Below are positions 40,724 to 49,754 of a stretch of DNA of 64,000 nucleotides, piece by piece. Where the stretch lies: NCBI RefSeq assembly GCF_003569045.1, contig NZ_BFCB01000003.1, forward strand, positions 1,364,001-1,428,000, written 5' to 3'. Every line of letters begins with the position of its first letter. Positions within the stretch are counted from its first letter, which is position 1. This DNA is from Aggregatilinea lenta (GTDB lineage: Bacteria; Chloroflexota; Anaerolineae; Aggregatilineales; Aggregatilineaceae). Under the pieces are notes generated by a model that worked only from the letters and a program-made list of their open reading frames with translations, was not told the DNA's origin and searched no databases. The translations under genes were made by a program, and so were the position numbers.

Positions 40724-41908
40724 ATGAAACGCTTTCTCCTGCCGATATCCATCATCGCAGTTGCTCTGCTGCTACCGCTGGCCGTGCACGCGCAGTCGGG
40801 CAACGATCTCATCGTCCTCGACGACTCCACTCCCGGCATCGATGTCGTCATCAATCCCAATCCCGGTACGACAGGCGTCGTCGCAATCGAAACCCAAAAT
40901 GCGTCCGTCACCGTAACGGATGCGGTCGGAAATGTGGTCTTTGAAACTGCTGATCCCGCTATCAAGGGCATTGAGTTCAGCTTCGCGCCGAACGCGGGGA
41001 CCCATACACTGACAGTTGAACGGTTGCCCGGCGCAATCCAAGCCTACGCGCGCATCGTTTCGCTGCCTGAAATGACGGCGCTCAACGGTGTGCCTCAACT
41101 GATCAGCAGTTCCTCACTGGCCGTCGCACAGGAAGCCGACTTTCCGCTGAATGCCAGCACGCCCTCTTCAACAGTAGACTTCACCATTCCTGAGGCCAGT
41201 GCAGCTACGATTACCGCTAACTTCCCCGGCGCACCCGTGACGGCGCAGTTGGTAGCGACGGAGGAAAACCGCACGCTAGCCACACTCTCCGGCAGCCTGA
41301 TCGATGGTGTACGCATGAAGATCGATTCGGGGGCTTACGAGCTGGTGCTGTTGAACAATAACACCACGCGCGAAACGGTCGCAAACGTCAGTGTGCTTCC
41401 CGCTCCCGCCACGGACTTTGATTCGCTGGTCGTCGAGGCCGAAGCAGCCGCTACAACCACCATAGCCGATACGTCTCCGGCGACTCCCAACAACAACGGT
41501 TTGGCGGCGGCCTGTACCATTACCATCTCAACCAGTTCGGCTAATCTGCGCAGCGGACCCGGTACGGGCTACAGTGTGCTCGATTACGCTTTTCGTGGTG
41601 AAAACCTGGTCGTCGGTGGCGTGAACCCTGAAAGCGGTTGGCTGTTGGTTGGCACAGATACCGGCTCAGGCTGGATCAGGAATGACCTCGGTTCGCTGGA
41701 CGGTAGCTGCGAGAACCTGCCACCTTACGATGTTCCCTATATGGAAGCCAGCGCGCCACAGGTCGCCATTCAGCAGTCGCAGGTTCCCGTCTATCGCGAC
41801 GATAGTGATGATGACTACGAGGAACAACACGAGCAAGAATACGAAGACCAGAGAGAGGGAAACTACTCAGGCGAGGATGACGACCACGCGGAACGCGAAG
41901 ACGATTGA
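40724..41908 (+). CDS. Exported protein with SH3b domain and acidic tail
   Basis: 394 residues with a signal peptide (1-24, ending VHAQS). Residues 30-240 form beta-rich segments of unknown type. An SH3b-like domain lies at about 263-330 (SSANLRSGPGTGYSVLDYAF), and the C-terminal 40 residues are almost all Asp, Glu, Tyr, Gln and Arg. SH3b domains usually bind cell-wall material or peptides. It sits between ApbE and the ferric-reductase-like gene and may be a surface component of the same system. The role is unknown. Confidence 0.82.
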   Translation: MKRFLLPISIIAVALLLPLAVHAQSGNDLIVLDDSTPGIDVVINPNPGTTGVVAIETQNASVTVTDAVGNVVFETADPAIKGIEFSFAPNAGTHTLTVERLPGAIQAYARIVSLPEMTALNGVPQLISSSSLAVAQEADFPLNASTPSSTVDFTIPEASAATITANFPGAPVTAQLVATEENRTLATLSGSLIDGVRMKIDSGAYELVLLNNNTTRETVANVSVLPAPATDFDSLVVEAEAAATTTIADTSPATPNNNGLAAACTITISTSSANLRSGPGTGYSVLDYAFRGENLVVGGVNPESGWLLVGTDTGSGWIRNDLGSLDGSCENLPPYDVPYMEASAPQVAIQQSQVPVYRDDSDDDYEEQHEQEYEDQREGNYSGEDDDHAEREDD

Positions 41909-41969
41909 GCCTTGACTCACGGCGGGTGCAGGAGCCGGCTCCTGCACCCTATTTTTGGAGGAGACGCAA

Positions 41970-42635
41970 ATGTCAAGAACAACAAACTGGACGGATATGT
42001 TGTCTTTGTTCGCGAGCATCGCGATCATCGGACTCGTCGCCGTCTGGACAGTCGAAAACGGCTTCGTGACAGGCGTGCTCAATACCGGGCGCTCGATGAC
42101 GTGGCAGTACATCCGCGCGTCCGGTATCACAGCCTATATCCTCTTTGCCGTCTCGACGTTGTGGGGCGTGGCACTCAGCAGCAAAGCAGTGAAAGATTGG
42201 TCTCCCGGCCCGCTGTCCATGCTGCTACACGCTTCAACCTCCTGGCTGGGGGTCGGCTTTGCAGCGCTGCACGCCCTGCTCCTGCTGTTCGACCAGTATG
42301 TCCCGTATCGTCCCGTCGAGATTCTCATTCCCTTTACCGGCCCTTATCGCCCCATCGCAGTGGGGCTGGGCACGATCACGTTCTGGCTCATGGTGCTGGT
42401 GGCATTCAGCTTCGCTGCCAAGAAACGGATCGGGCACCGCCGCTGGAAGCTTTTGCACTATACTAGTTATGCCGGGTTTTTTACGGTGACGGTGCATGCT
42501 CTGCTGGCCGGGACGGATGCAGGTCGGTTGGGTTTCCAAATCCTGTTCGTGCTGGCAGCTCTGTCCGTCGCCGCCCTGACCGGCTATCGCGCGGGGATGA
42601 GCAAGCCGGGTAAAGCCAGAGCGCACCAGGGGTGA
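41970..42635 (+). CDS. Ferric-reductase-like transmembrane protein
   Basis: 221 residues with six predicted helices, similar to the haem-binding ferric reductase-like transmembrane (YedZ/MsrQ) domain. Likely haem-ligand histidines are in LLLHASTSWLG, FAALHALLL, WKLLHYTSY and FTVTVHALL. These proteins move electrons across the membrane from a flavin or quinone. With ApbE nearby, a flavin-containing partner outside the membrane is expected. The ATG at 41970 has GGAGGAG just upstream. Three bases separate it from the response-regulator gene. Confidence 0.85.
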   Translation: MSRTTNWTDMLSLFASIAIIGLVAVWTVENGFVTGVLNTGRSMTWQYIRASGITAYILFAVSTLWGVALSSKAVKDWSPGPLSMLLHASTSWLGVGFAALHALLLLFDQYVPYRPVEILIPFTGPYRPIAVGLGTITFWLMVLVAFSFAAKKRIGHRRWKLLHYTSYAGFFTVTVHALLAGTDAGRLGFQILFVLAALSVAALTGYRAGMSKPGKARAHQG

Positions 42636-42638
42636 TCG

Positions 42639-43343
42639 ATGGCGCAGGCGCGAGTCTTGATGATTGAGGACGACCAACTTATTACCGATCCTGTCCTTGA
42701 AGCACTCCAAACTGCCGGATATGAAGTCCTGACAGCAGCGGACGGACGGCGCGGCCTGGAACTGGCCCTTACGCGCCAGCCTCATCTTGTATTGCTGGAT
42801 ATCATGCTGCCGCAAATGGATGGTTGGGCAGTCTGTAAAGCGATCCGCTCCGAAAGTACCGTTCCTATTCTTATGGTGACTGCCCTTAACGATGAGGTGG
42901 ACCGTATTCTAGGCCTGGAGCTGGGCGCAGACGATTACCTGACGAAGCCCTTCAGCACGCGCGAGCTGCTTGCGCGGGTTCGGGCCACGCTGCGCCGGGT
43001 GGCGTTTGAGCATCAAGACGACAAACCACCTACCGAATTGACCATTGGCGATGTGCGGCTCGATCTGGAGGCACGGCGCGCATTCAAGGGTGGGCGCGAA
43101 TTACAGTTGCGTTATAAAGAGTTTGAGCTTCTCAGTCTGCTTATGGGACGGGCTGGCGAGGCGGTCAGCCGCCCGGAGTTATTTGACGAGATTTGGGGAA
43201 CAGATTGGTTGGGCGATACCCGCACGCTTGACGTGCACGTCCGCTGGCTTCGAGAGAAGCTGGAGGATAACCCCGGCAAACCCGTCTATGTCCAGACGGT
43301 ACGTGGCATAGGGTATCGCTTCATCGCACCCGATGAGGTGTGA
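42639..43343 (+). CDS. OmpR-family response regulator
   Basis: 234 residues. The receiver has EDD near 10-12, phospho-acceptor D54 (LVLLDIMLPQMDGW) and KPFSTREL. The winged helix (about 130-230) ends with GIGYRFIAPDE. It overlaps its kinase gene by four bases (GTGA). It is co-directional with, and directly follows, the ApbE/ferric-reductase genes. The four 11-bp direct repeats at 39320-39363 before that cluster are of the type this family binds, so autogenous control of the whole cluster is likely. Confidence 0.92.
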   Translation: MAQARVLMIEDDQLITDPVLEALQTAGYEVLTAADGRRGLELALTRQPHLVLLDIMLPQMDGWAVCKAIRSESTVPILMVTALNDEVDRILGLELGADDYLTKPFSTRELLARVRATLRRVAFEHQDDKPPTELTIGDVRLDLEARRAFKGGRELQLRYKEFELLSLLMGRAGEAVSRPELFDEIWGTDWLGDTRTLDVHVRWLREKLEDNPGKPVYVQTVRGIGYRFIAPDEV

Positions 43344-44782
43344 CTTTGAAGTGGCTGTATAGTCTGCGCACGCGGCTTATTGTTCTTTATACCGGCCTGA
43401 TTCTACTCGGCTTCGGGGGTCTGGCGTATTGGGCGGGACAACAGATTGAGACTGCCGCCGAAGAAGATTTCGAACATCGCGCCGAATCTGAGGTCGCTCT
43501 CACGGCACGTGCGCTGACGGAATCCGTTGAAGGGTACCTGGAAGGGGAACTCGATCAGACAGCGGTGGCGGACGTGCTGGAAAACTATGCGCGGCAGACC
43601 GATGGCGAACTAACGCTTATCAACAACCAGGGCAGCGCTTGGCTCTCGACCGCGATCACCGCTGATGACATTGCCTACCTGAACTTGCCCGAGGTTATTG
43701 CCGCCCGCGAGAGCCGTGTTACCCATGAGACACGCCGCGATCCGAATGGGGACTGGATCATCTACACCGCCGCCCCCTTGCTCGAAGATGGGCGCGTGAT
43801 CAGCGTGGTGCAGCTGGCCGTGCCACTGGACAATGTCCGCGCTTCGATCCGGCAGCGATGGCTCACACTAGGCTTAGGGGTTGCGGGGTTAGGCTTGGTG
43901 GTGACGGGTACAAGCGCCTTGATTTCAGCCTCGCTTACCCGGCCTTTGGCTCGCTTGCGCCAGGCTGCGCTGCAGGTATCGGCGGGCGATTTTTCGATCC
44001 GTTTGCCGGACCAACGCCGTGATGAACTGGGGCAAGTCGTCAAGACATTCAACGAGATGTCGTGCCGCGTCCAGGCCATGTTGGATGAGCAACGCGCCTT
44101 CGCCAGCAACGCGTCGCACGAACTCCGAACCCCGCTGACGACCATTGGTCTGCGCATGGATGCCCTCTTGGCAGGTAGTGTTGATGCCGATAAACAGGCG
44201 CGCTACCTACGTGAAATCGACTCGGAAATTCGGCGCATGAAAAACCTGGTCGAAGACCTGATCTTGCTGTCGCGCTTCGACGCGGGATCGGTGGTGATCG
44301 GTCGAGACCTGGTGGACATGTCGCGTTTTGCGCGGCAGCTTATCGAGGAGATGTTGCCGCAGGCCCAGGCATGTAACGTAGCTATTTCGCTTCATGCGGA
44401 TGAAGATTTGCCTCCCATCCACGCTAACCTCACCCATCTGCACGTCGTCTTCCGCAACATTCTCGATAACGCCATCAAGTACATGAGCGACGAGGGCGGG
44501 CGTGTTGATTGGCAGATTGGCTGCGAAGGCCACAAACTGGTATCCCACATCCGCGATACAGGTCCAGGTATTCCATCTGAAGACGTCGAGCGTGTTCTTC
44601 AACGATTTTATCGGAGTGATAAGTCTCATTCGCGCGCTGTACCCGGAGCCGGACTTGGCCTGTCGTTGGTTCAGTCGATTATGAGCGCGTACGGCGGAGG
44701 ATTCTCCGTGGCGAACAACGGTGCGAGTGGCGGCACCACGGTGGTGATCTCCTGGCCGATAACGCCTATAACTCTGGCCTAG
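43340..44782 (+). CDS. Sensor histidine kinase
   Basis: 480 residues from a GTG start. Membrane helix about 10-30; outer sensor domain about 31-172; second helix 175-197; HAMP about 198-250; HisKA with H260 in SNASHELRTPL; HATPase_c with NILDNAIKY, DTGPGIP and GAGLGLSLV. The outer domain has no cysteines or Met cluster, unlike the kinase at 32153, so it likely senses something else. It is the last gene of the ApbE cluster; mobile-element debris follows. Confidence 0.92.
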   Translation: MTLKWLYSLRTRLIVLYTGLILLGFGGLAYWAGQQIETAAEEDFEHRAESEVALTARALTESVEGYLEGELDQTAVADVLENYARQTDGELTLINNQGSAWLSTAITADDIAYLNLPEVIAARESRVTHETRRDPNGDWIIYTAAPLLEDGRVISVVQLAVPLDNVRASIRQRWLTLGLGVAGLGLVVTGTSALISASLTRPLARLRQAALQVSAGDFSIRLPDQRRDELGQVVKTFNEMSCRVQAMLDEQRAFASNASHELRTPLTTIGLRMDALLAGSVDADKQARYLREIDSEIRRMKNLVEDLILLSRFDAGSVVIGRDLVDMSRFARQLIEEMLPQAQACNVAISLHADEDLPPIHANLTHLHVVFRNILDNAIKYMSDEGGRVDWQIGCEGHKLVSHIRDTGPGIPSEDVERVLQRFYRSDKSHSRAVPGAGLGLSLVQSIMSAYGGGFSVANNGASGGTTVVISWPITPITLA

Positions 44783-44789
44783 TGCTGAG

Positions 44790-45185
44790 GACGTGGCCTT
44801 GCCCACCTGTGCCGGCTGCGTTCGTTGTCCGGCGTGATGCGTAGCCGACGTCGAGTATAATCTTCGCCTGAAACGACCCCTGATTCCCGTATGGCGCGGA
44901 AACCATATCTGAGGTCGTTTTTCGTGAGTGGTTGGCGAATACGCTAGGACAACACCATCTGTGGTACGCTTCTGGGTTTGTGCTTTGGCCCAAACGAAGG
45001 AAGCTGTCGATGGTATATTGGATCGATATACAGCCACTACTACAACGAGCGGCGACCTCATCAAGGTCTGGAAGGCGCAACACCGTTGCCGCTCGACTTG
45101 CCAGGCTTCGATACTCCCAGTCGTCGTGATGTTTTAGGGGCATCATTCACGATTACTATCGGGCGGCCTGACGGCTATTGCCGGG
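44790..45185 (+). pseudogene. Decayed DDE transposase remnant
   Basis: Contains HYYNERRPHQGLEGATPLPL (about 45030-45090), the region before the end of the transposase, and after a frame change the tail GIIHDYYRAA with its stop at about 45170. The catalytic core is missing. The left end (44828-44890) resembles 26226-26283. The following 45186-45320 stretch has no gene. Confidence 0.55.
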
Positions 45186-45324
45186 TTCAGATACAATTTC
45201 CGCGCCTTACGGGCTTCACCACGACTATCGACAGGTCGCTTGACTGAAAAAACGCCCTTGGGTGGAGATTTTGACCCCCGCAGGCTGGTTTGGATTTTAA
45301 CTTGTGAAACCGCCAACCCTTCCC

Positions 45325-45788
45325 TATTTCGGGAAGTTCTCCAACAGTTCGAGCATCACGCCGAGCGCGGGCACGCTGTCCATATACGTGTACATCCCAC
45401 TGCGGTCGGAGTAGAGACCCTGCTGCAGCACGCCAATGCCGTGCCCGGCTAGATACTCAATCGTCTCGCCCGTGTTTTTGACAATGAACGCGATGTGGTG
45501 GACGCTCTCGCCGTGCTCGTCCAAATAGTCCCGCCACACGCTCGGCAGGTGATCCGGCTCGATCAGCTCAATCTGGACCTGGCCGAAGTCAAAAAACGCG
45601 AGTTTGGCGGTCGCGTCGGACGGTGCGCCTTTGTACGTCGTCTCGGTGACGTCGTGCGCCAGCGTAACCTGGATCGGCGGCATGGCTACACCGAAGAGGT
45701 CGCAGTATTTTTGTACCGTGTGCTCAATGTTCTCCACGATCAAGCCCACCTGACAAACGACATTGCCTCCCAAAGGGATCTCGCTCAT
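45325..45788 (-). CDS. VOC-superfamily protein (glyoxalase fold)
   Basis: 154 residues covering two beta-alpha-beta-beta-beta modules. Likely metal ligands are His in SVHHIAFIV and Glu in ELLENFP, plus one near the N-terminus. VOC proteins include glyoxalases, epimerases and ring-cleaving dioxygenases. It shares clear similarity along its length with the gene just upstream (both have the GMYTY-x-(D/N) and VHHIAF motifs), so the two arose by duplication. They overlap by four bases. As the last gene of a beta-glucoside-type operon, it may act on a keto-sugar or related intermediate (inference). Confidence 0.85.
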
Positions 45789-46267
45789 GATGTTTTATCC
45801 TTATCCAGCCATTCCAGCAGTTCGACGGTCGTGCCGAGCGCGTTGTCCGTATTCAGATAGGTGTACATGCCACGTGGCAGCCCGGTAAATAACCCTTGCT
45901 GCGAGACCGGGAAGCCGCTCGCTTCAAAGGAGGCTGCCACCTCGTTGGACCCATTGACCTTGAATGCAATGTGATGCACTCCAGGGCCATTTTGATCGAG
46001 GAAGTCCTGCCACACGCTTGGCCCGCCGAGCGGTTCAAGAAGCTCGAACTGGACTTTGCCAAAGTAGAAAGACGTGATCTTGGCCTTAGCTTCGGTCGGC
46101 TCCCCGTAGTATTTCGCTTCGGTCTCATCATGCCCGGCGGTGATGTGGTACTCGGTTGGCATGGGCAGCCCAAATACCTCGGAATACTTCTTCATGTACT
46201 TTTCGACATCGTCGACAATCACACAGATCTGGATGATCGACTTGTCATCTATTCCCTGCACAGCCAT
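45785..46267 (-). CDS. VOC-superfamily protein (glyoxalase fold), paralogue
   Basis: 160 residues, two VOC modules. Motifs shared with the next gene are LEPLGGPSVWQDFLD, GVHHIAFKV, GMYTYLN and ELLEWL. The paired metal-ligand His and Glu appear intact. Paralogous VOC pairs can form heterodimers; the ATGA overlap with the following gene favours equal expression. It lies 41 bases after the aldo/keto reductase. The specific reaction is not identifiable. Confidence 0.85.
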   Translation of the reverse strand: MAVQGIDDKSIIQICVIVDDVEKYMKKYSEVFGLPMPTEYHITAGHDETEAKYYGEPTEAKAKITSFYFGKVQFELLEPLGGPSVWQDFLDQNGPGVHHIAFKVNGSNEVAASFEASGFPVSQQGLFTGLPRGMYTYLNTDNALGTTVELLEWLDKDKTS

Positions 46268-46308
46268 ATGTGATCCTTTCGTGAATGGTTGATATGTGCG
46301 TTGATCTC

Positions 46309-47289
46309 TTAAGGATAGTAGCCGTAGACGTTGCCCAGGTTCGGGATGTGCCTCAGCGTTTCATCACTGAGGACGGTCATACGCTCGAAGACCCAGTCAG
46401 GAATTTCACCCTCCATCGCCTCGACATTCTGCTCCACCTGTCGGGGGTTGCGTGCGCCGACCAGCACCGACGTAATCCCTTGCTGGTGAAGCACCCACCG
46501 GATCGCCAGGTGTACCAGAGGGCGGTTGACCTCGGCGGCCAGCGCCTTGAGCTGCTCCACCGCCGCGTAGATGTGTGGCCACACATCGTTGCGAAACAGC
46601 AGAATCCCGTGACGCTGATCGCCTTCGGACAGCGTCAGCGCGCGATCGAACTTGCCGCTCAGGATGCCGTGCGCAATGGAACTGTAGGTCACGATCGCGA
46701 TCTGGTTCTCGGCGCAGTAAGGGATCACGTCCTGCTCTTTGTAGCGCCAGAACAAATTGTAGTTCAGTTGGTGCGCGTCTATCGTGCCCACCTCAGCCAC
46801 CTGCGCCATTTGCTCGACCGAGAAGTTGCTCACGCCGACCGCACCGATCTTGCCCTGCTGCCGCGCGGTTTCCAGGCCTTGCATCAGCGGGCGCAGGTCG
46901 GTCCCCGTACGCGGCCAGTGGATGTAGTACAGGTCGATGAAGTCCGTCTGCATGCGCTGGCGGCTGCCATCCACGGCGGCTAGCATGTGCGCCGCGCTGA
47001 CCTCCGCCGGATTCTCCTTAGAGGCCAGAAAGACGCGCTCGCGCCGGGCAGGGTCCTCGCTTAAGAAGCGCCCGATCAGAAGCTCCGAGTAGCCGTCGCC
47101 ATAGTCCACGGCGGTATCAAAATGTGTGATGCCATTTTCCAACGCGGTCGCCATCGCAGCGAGCAGGTGGTCATCTTCCTGGCCAGTCCACTGCTTCGAT
47201 CCGAACGACCAGCAACCTAAGGCAAGACGCGCGCTTTGCTTCGATCCCGGCCCGATGTGGACCGGCAATAAGGCGTTTTGCGTTCCCAT
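46309..47289 (-). CDS. Aldo/keto reductase family protein
   Basis: 326 residues, full length. Catalytic tetrad motifs are HFDTAVDYGDG (Asp and Tyr), FLASKEN (Lys) and LYYIHWPRT (His); the cofactor loop is VLVGARNPRQVEQN. Third aldo/keto reductase in the window, closest in style to the YdjG/L-glyceraldehyde-3-phosphate reductase type. It follows the GH1 gene in the third sugar operon, with Gfo/Idh and VOC genes, so it probably reduces or oxidises a sugar intermediate in that pathway. Confidence 0.9.
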   Translation of the reverse strand: MGTQNALLPVHIGPGSKQSARLALGCWSFGSKQWTGQEDDHLLAAMATALENGITHFDTAVDYGDGYSELLIGRFLSEDPARRERVFLASKENPAEVSAAHMLAAVDGSRQRMQTDFIDLYYIHWPRTGTDLRPLMQGLETARQQGKIGAVGVSNFSVEQMAQVAEVGTIDAHQLNYNLFWRYKEQDVIPYCAENQIAIVTYSSIAHGILSGKFDRALTLSEGDQRHGILLFRNDVWPHIYAAVEQLKALAAEVNRPLVHLAIRWVLHQQGITSVLVGARNPRQVEQNVEAMEGEIPDWVFERMTVLSDETLRHIPNLGNVYGYYP

Positions 47290-47298
47290 GATCTACCC

Positions 47299-48705
47299 TC
47301 AATCGACGATGGCGTTGGCGTGCGTGACCCGGCCAAACCAGCGCCCGCTGTCTTTGATGGTGCGCTGCTGTGTGTTGAAGTCCACGTACGTCAGCCCGAA
47401 ACGACTCGACGTGCCGAAGGCCCACTCGAAGTTGTCCATCAGCGTCCAGACGAAGTAGCCGCGCAGCGGCACGCCGTCTTCGAGCGCGTGGTGCGCCGCC
47501 TCGAAGTGCTGCTTGAGGAACGCGATCCGCTCCGGGTCGTGGACGTGCCCGTCGCCTGCCATGACATCATTCCACGCGATGCCGTTTTCCGTCACGAAGA
47601 ATGCCGGGATGCCAGGATAGTCCGTGTGGACCCACGTCAGCAGGTCATACAATCCTTGCGGGTACACTTCCCAGCCGCGCGCGCTAACATTGTCCTCGTC
47701 ACGATGGTGCAAGATGCGACCTTCATAGGCGGCGTGTCCCTGCTGCTTCGCATCGTCTTGCATGGCGTCCAGGTGCAGGTTCGCCTCTTGGTGGCTGCCG
47801 CTGGGCGCATGCACGACCTTGCGCGAGTAGTAGTTGATGCCCAGGTAATCCAGGGGCCGGGCGATAATGTCCATGTCCCCAGGCCGGATCTCCGGCTCGT
47901 TGCCTGCGTAAGAGGCCCACGCCAGTGCGGGATAGCCCCGGCCCATGATCGGATCGAGGAACCAGCGGTTAAAACGCTGGTGGTTTAGTTCGGCGGCGTG
48001 GTGGTCGGCCTCCGTATCCATCATGGGGTAGGTCGGCTCCATGTTAAGCACGATTCCGGCCCTGCCGTCCGGGCAGCGCTGGCGGATCACCGGCAGCGCC
48101 GTGCCATGCGCGACCAGTACGTTGTGGGCCACCTGAATCGCCACCTTGCGATTCTTCACCCCCGGCGCGTGCTCCCCGATCTCGTGGCTTAGAAAGGCCA
48201 CGCACCACGGCTCGTTGAACGTCGCCCAGTCTTTCACCCGGTCGCCCAGGCATCTCACAACGATGTCGGTATAGCGCGCAAATGCGTCGATGGTGGCCCG
48301 GTTCGTCCAGCCGCCCTTGTCCTGAAGGGCCTGGGGCAGATCCCAGTGGTACAGTGTTACGAAAGGCCGGATGCCCGCGTCGAGCAGCGCGTCTACCAGG
48401 CGACTGTAGTAATCGAGGCCTTTCGAATTCACTGCGCCATCGCCGTCGGGGATAATGCGCGGCCACGCGATGGAGAAGCGGTAGGCATTGACGCCCAGAT
48501 CTCGCATAACTGCGATGTCTTCTGGATAGCGCACGTAGGATTCGCACGCGGGATCGCCGGTGTCGCCGTTTTCGATCGCGCCCGGCGTGGCACAAAACCG
48601 GTCCCAGATCGATTCGCCGCGCCCATCGGCAGTGGTGTAGCCCTCGATCTGAAAGGAGGCTGTCGCCGTTCCCCACAAAAATCCCTGCGGAAATTGTTTG
48701 ACCAT
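47299..48705 (-). CDS. GH1 beta-glucosidase
   Basis: About 468 residues, normal GH1 length, no signal peptide. The acid/base Glu is E165 in TFNEP and the nucleophile E373 in VTENG; the sugar-binding QIEG and WDLPQ segments are intact. It hydrolyses beta-glucosides or related beta-glycosides in the cytoplasm after import. The ATG at 48705 is preferred to a longer TTG start at 48717. Its place after an ABC importer and an oxidoreductase, under a ROK regulator, indicates uptake and cleavage of a beta-linked oligosaccharide or plant glucoside. Confidence 0.93.
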   Translation of the reverse strand: MVKQFPQGFLWGTATASFQIEGYTTADGRGESIWDRFCATPGAIENGDTGDPACESYVRYPEDIAVMRDLGVNAYRFSIAWPRIIPDGDGAVNSKGLDYYSRLVDALLDAGIRPFVTLYHWDLPQALQDKGGWTNRATIDAFARYTDIVVRCLGDRVKDWATFNEPWCVAFLSHEIGEHAPGVKNRKVAIQVAHNVLVAHGTALPVIRQRCPDGRAGIVLNMEPTYPMMDTEADHHAAELNHQRFNRWFLDPIMGRGYPALAWASYAGNEPEIRPGDMDIIARPLDYLGINYYSRKVVHAPSGSHQEANLHLDAMQDDAKQQGHAAYEGRILHHRDEDNVSARGWEVYPQGLYDLLTWVHTDYPGIPAFFVTENGIAWNDVMAGDGHVHDPERIAFLKQHFEAAHHALEDGVPLRGYFVWTLMDNFEWAFGTSSRFGLTYVDFNTQQRTIKDSGRWFGRVTHANAIVD

Positions 48706-48745
48706 GTGTCCTCTCAAGTCCTGTTAAATGCGCGATGAACGCCCG

Positions 48746-49747
48746 TCAGGCCACGGTTTCGAGCGCCTGGAGCACGGTCGCAAGTGTGGCGCGGCCTTCC
48801 TCACCGGGAACGGGTGAAGGCGTTCCACAGCGGACTGCTTCGACGAACGCTGCAGCCATACCCAGCCAGCCCGCCGGATCGAGCGCGCCCCCGTGATCAA
48901 GGTGCGTCGATTCGAGCACGGCCCCCGTTGCGAGCTGTTCCTGCACACGCACTGGCAGGCTTCCTTCCGACGGCACGTGCAGCATGCCCCGCTCGCATCC
49001 TACCGAAACCAGATCCTCGACCCCGGGCCTAGACGCCCAACTAATTTGGAGCGTCCCCAGCGCGCCGCTGCCGAACCGCAGCGCTGCCACTGCCGTATCT
49101 TCGGCCAGCGTTGGCTTCTCGAACGTCGCCGCATAGAGCGTGATCTCGGCGATTTCCTGCTGTGTAAACCACCGCAGCAGGTCGATCTTGTGGTAGCCGA
49201 GGTCCAGAAACGCGCCGTGCCCCGCAAGTTCCTTCTTGAAGTACCACGTCTGGTTCGGGCTCCAGTTTTCCGGCCCGCCGTGCGTAAACGCGGCGTGCAC
49301 GCGGCGCACCGCTCCCAATTGTCCGGAGTCGAGCACCGCCTTGGCGACCGCGTGCCGCCGCGAAAAGCGCTGGTTATGTGCAATCATCAGCAGCACGCCT
49401 GCCCGCTCCGCCGCCTCGATCATCCGGTCGCACTCGTCCACGCTGAGCGCCATCGGCTTTTCTACCAGCGCCGGGAACCCATGCTGCATGCTGGTCACCG
49501 CCATCTCGCAGTGCAACGCGGGCGGCGTGCAGATGCTCACAGCGTCGAATCCGCCCTCGTTTAACATCTGGCGCCAGTCGGAATAGCAGCGCTCTACTTG
49601 ATACTGCCCGGCCAACTGCGTCAGGTTGCGCTCGTCCGTGCTGCACAGAGCGACGACGTCAGCGTCCGCCTGCGCGAAGCCGGGCAGGTGCCCCAGTTCA
49701 GCGATGCGGCCCGCGCCGATTAGCGCGATGCGGAGGTTATCATCCAT
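48746..49747 (-). CDS. Gfo/Idh/MocA-family oxidoreductase
   Basis: About 333 residues. N-terminal Rossmann domain with GAGRIAELGH (about 10-19), the EKPMAL motif (about 96-101) whose Lys is catalytic, and the C-terminal substrate domain with LDLGYHKIDLL (His). The family oxidises or reduces sugars, inositols and related polyols with bound NAD(P). The ATG at 49747 is best spaced from AAAGGA; GTG at 49753 is possible. Located between the permease and GH1 genes of the third operon, it may act on the imported glycoside before cleavage (as in 3-keto-glycoside routes) or on the released sugar. Confidence 0.9.
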   Translation of the reverse strand: MDDNLRIALIGAGRIAELGHLPGFAQADADVVALCSTDERNLTQLAGQYQVERCYSDWRQMLNEGGFDAVSICTPPALHCEMAVTSMQHGFPALVEKPMALSVDECDRMIEAAERAGVLLMIAHNQRFSRRHAVAKAVLDSGQLGAVRRVHAAFTHGGPENWSPNQTWYFKKELAGHGAFLDLGYHKIDLLRWFTQQEIAEITLYAATFEKPTLAEDTAVAALRFGSGALGTLQISWASRPGVEDLVSVGCERGMLHVPSEGSLPVRVQEQLATGAVLESTHLDHGGALDPAGWLGMAAAFVEAVRCGTPSPVPGEEGRATLATVLQALETVA

Positions 49748-49754
49748 GCTCACC

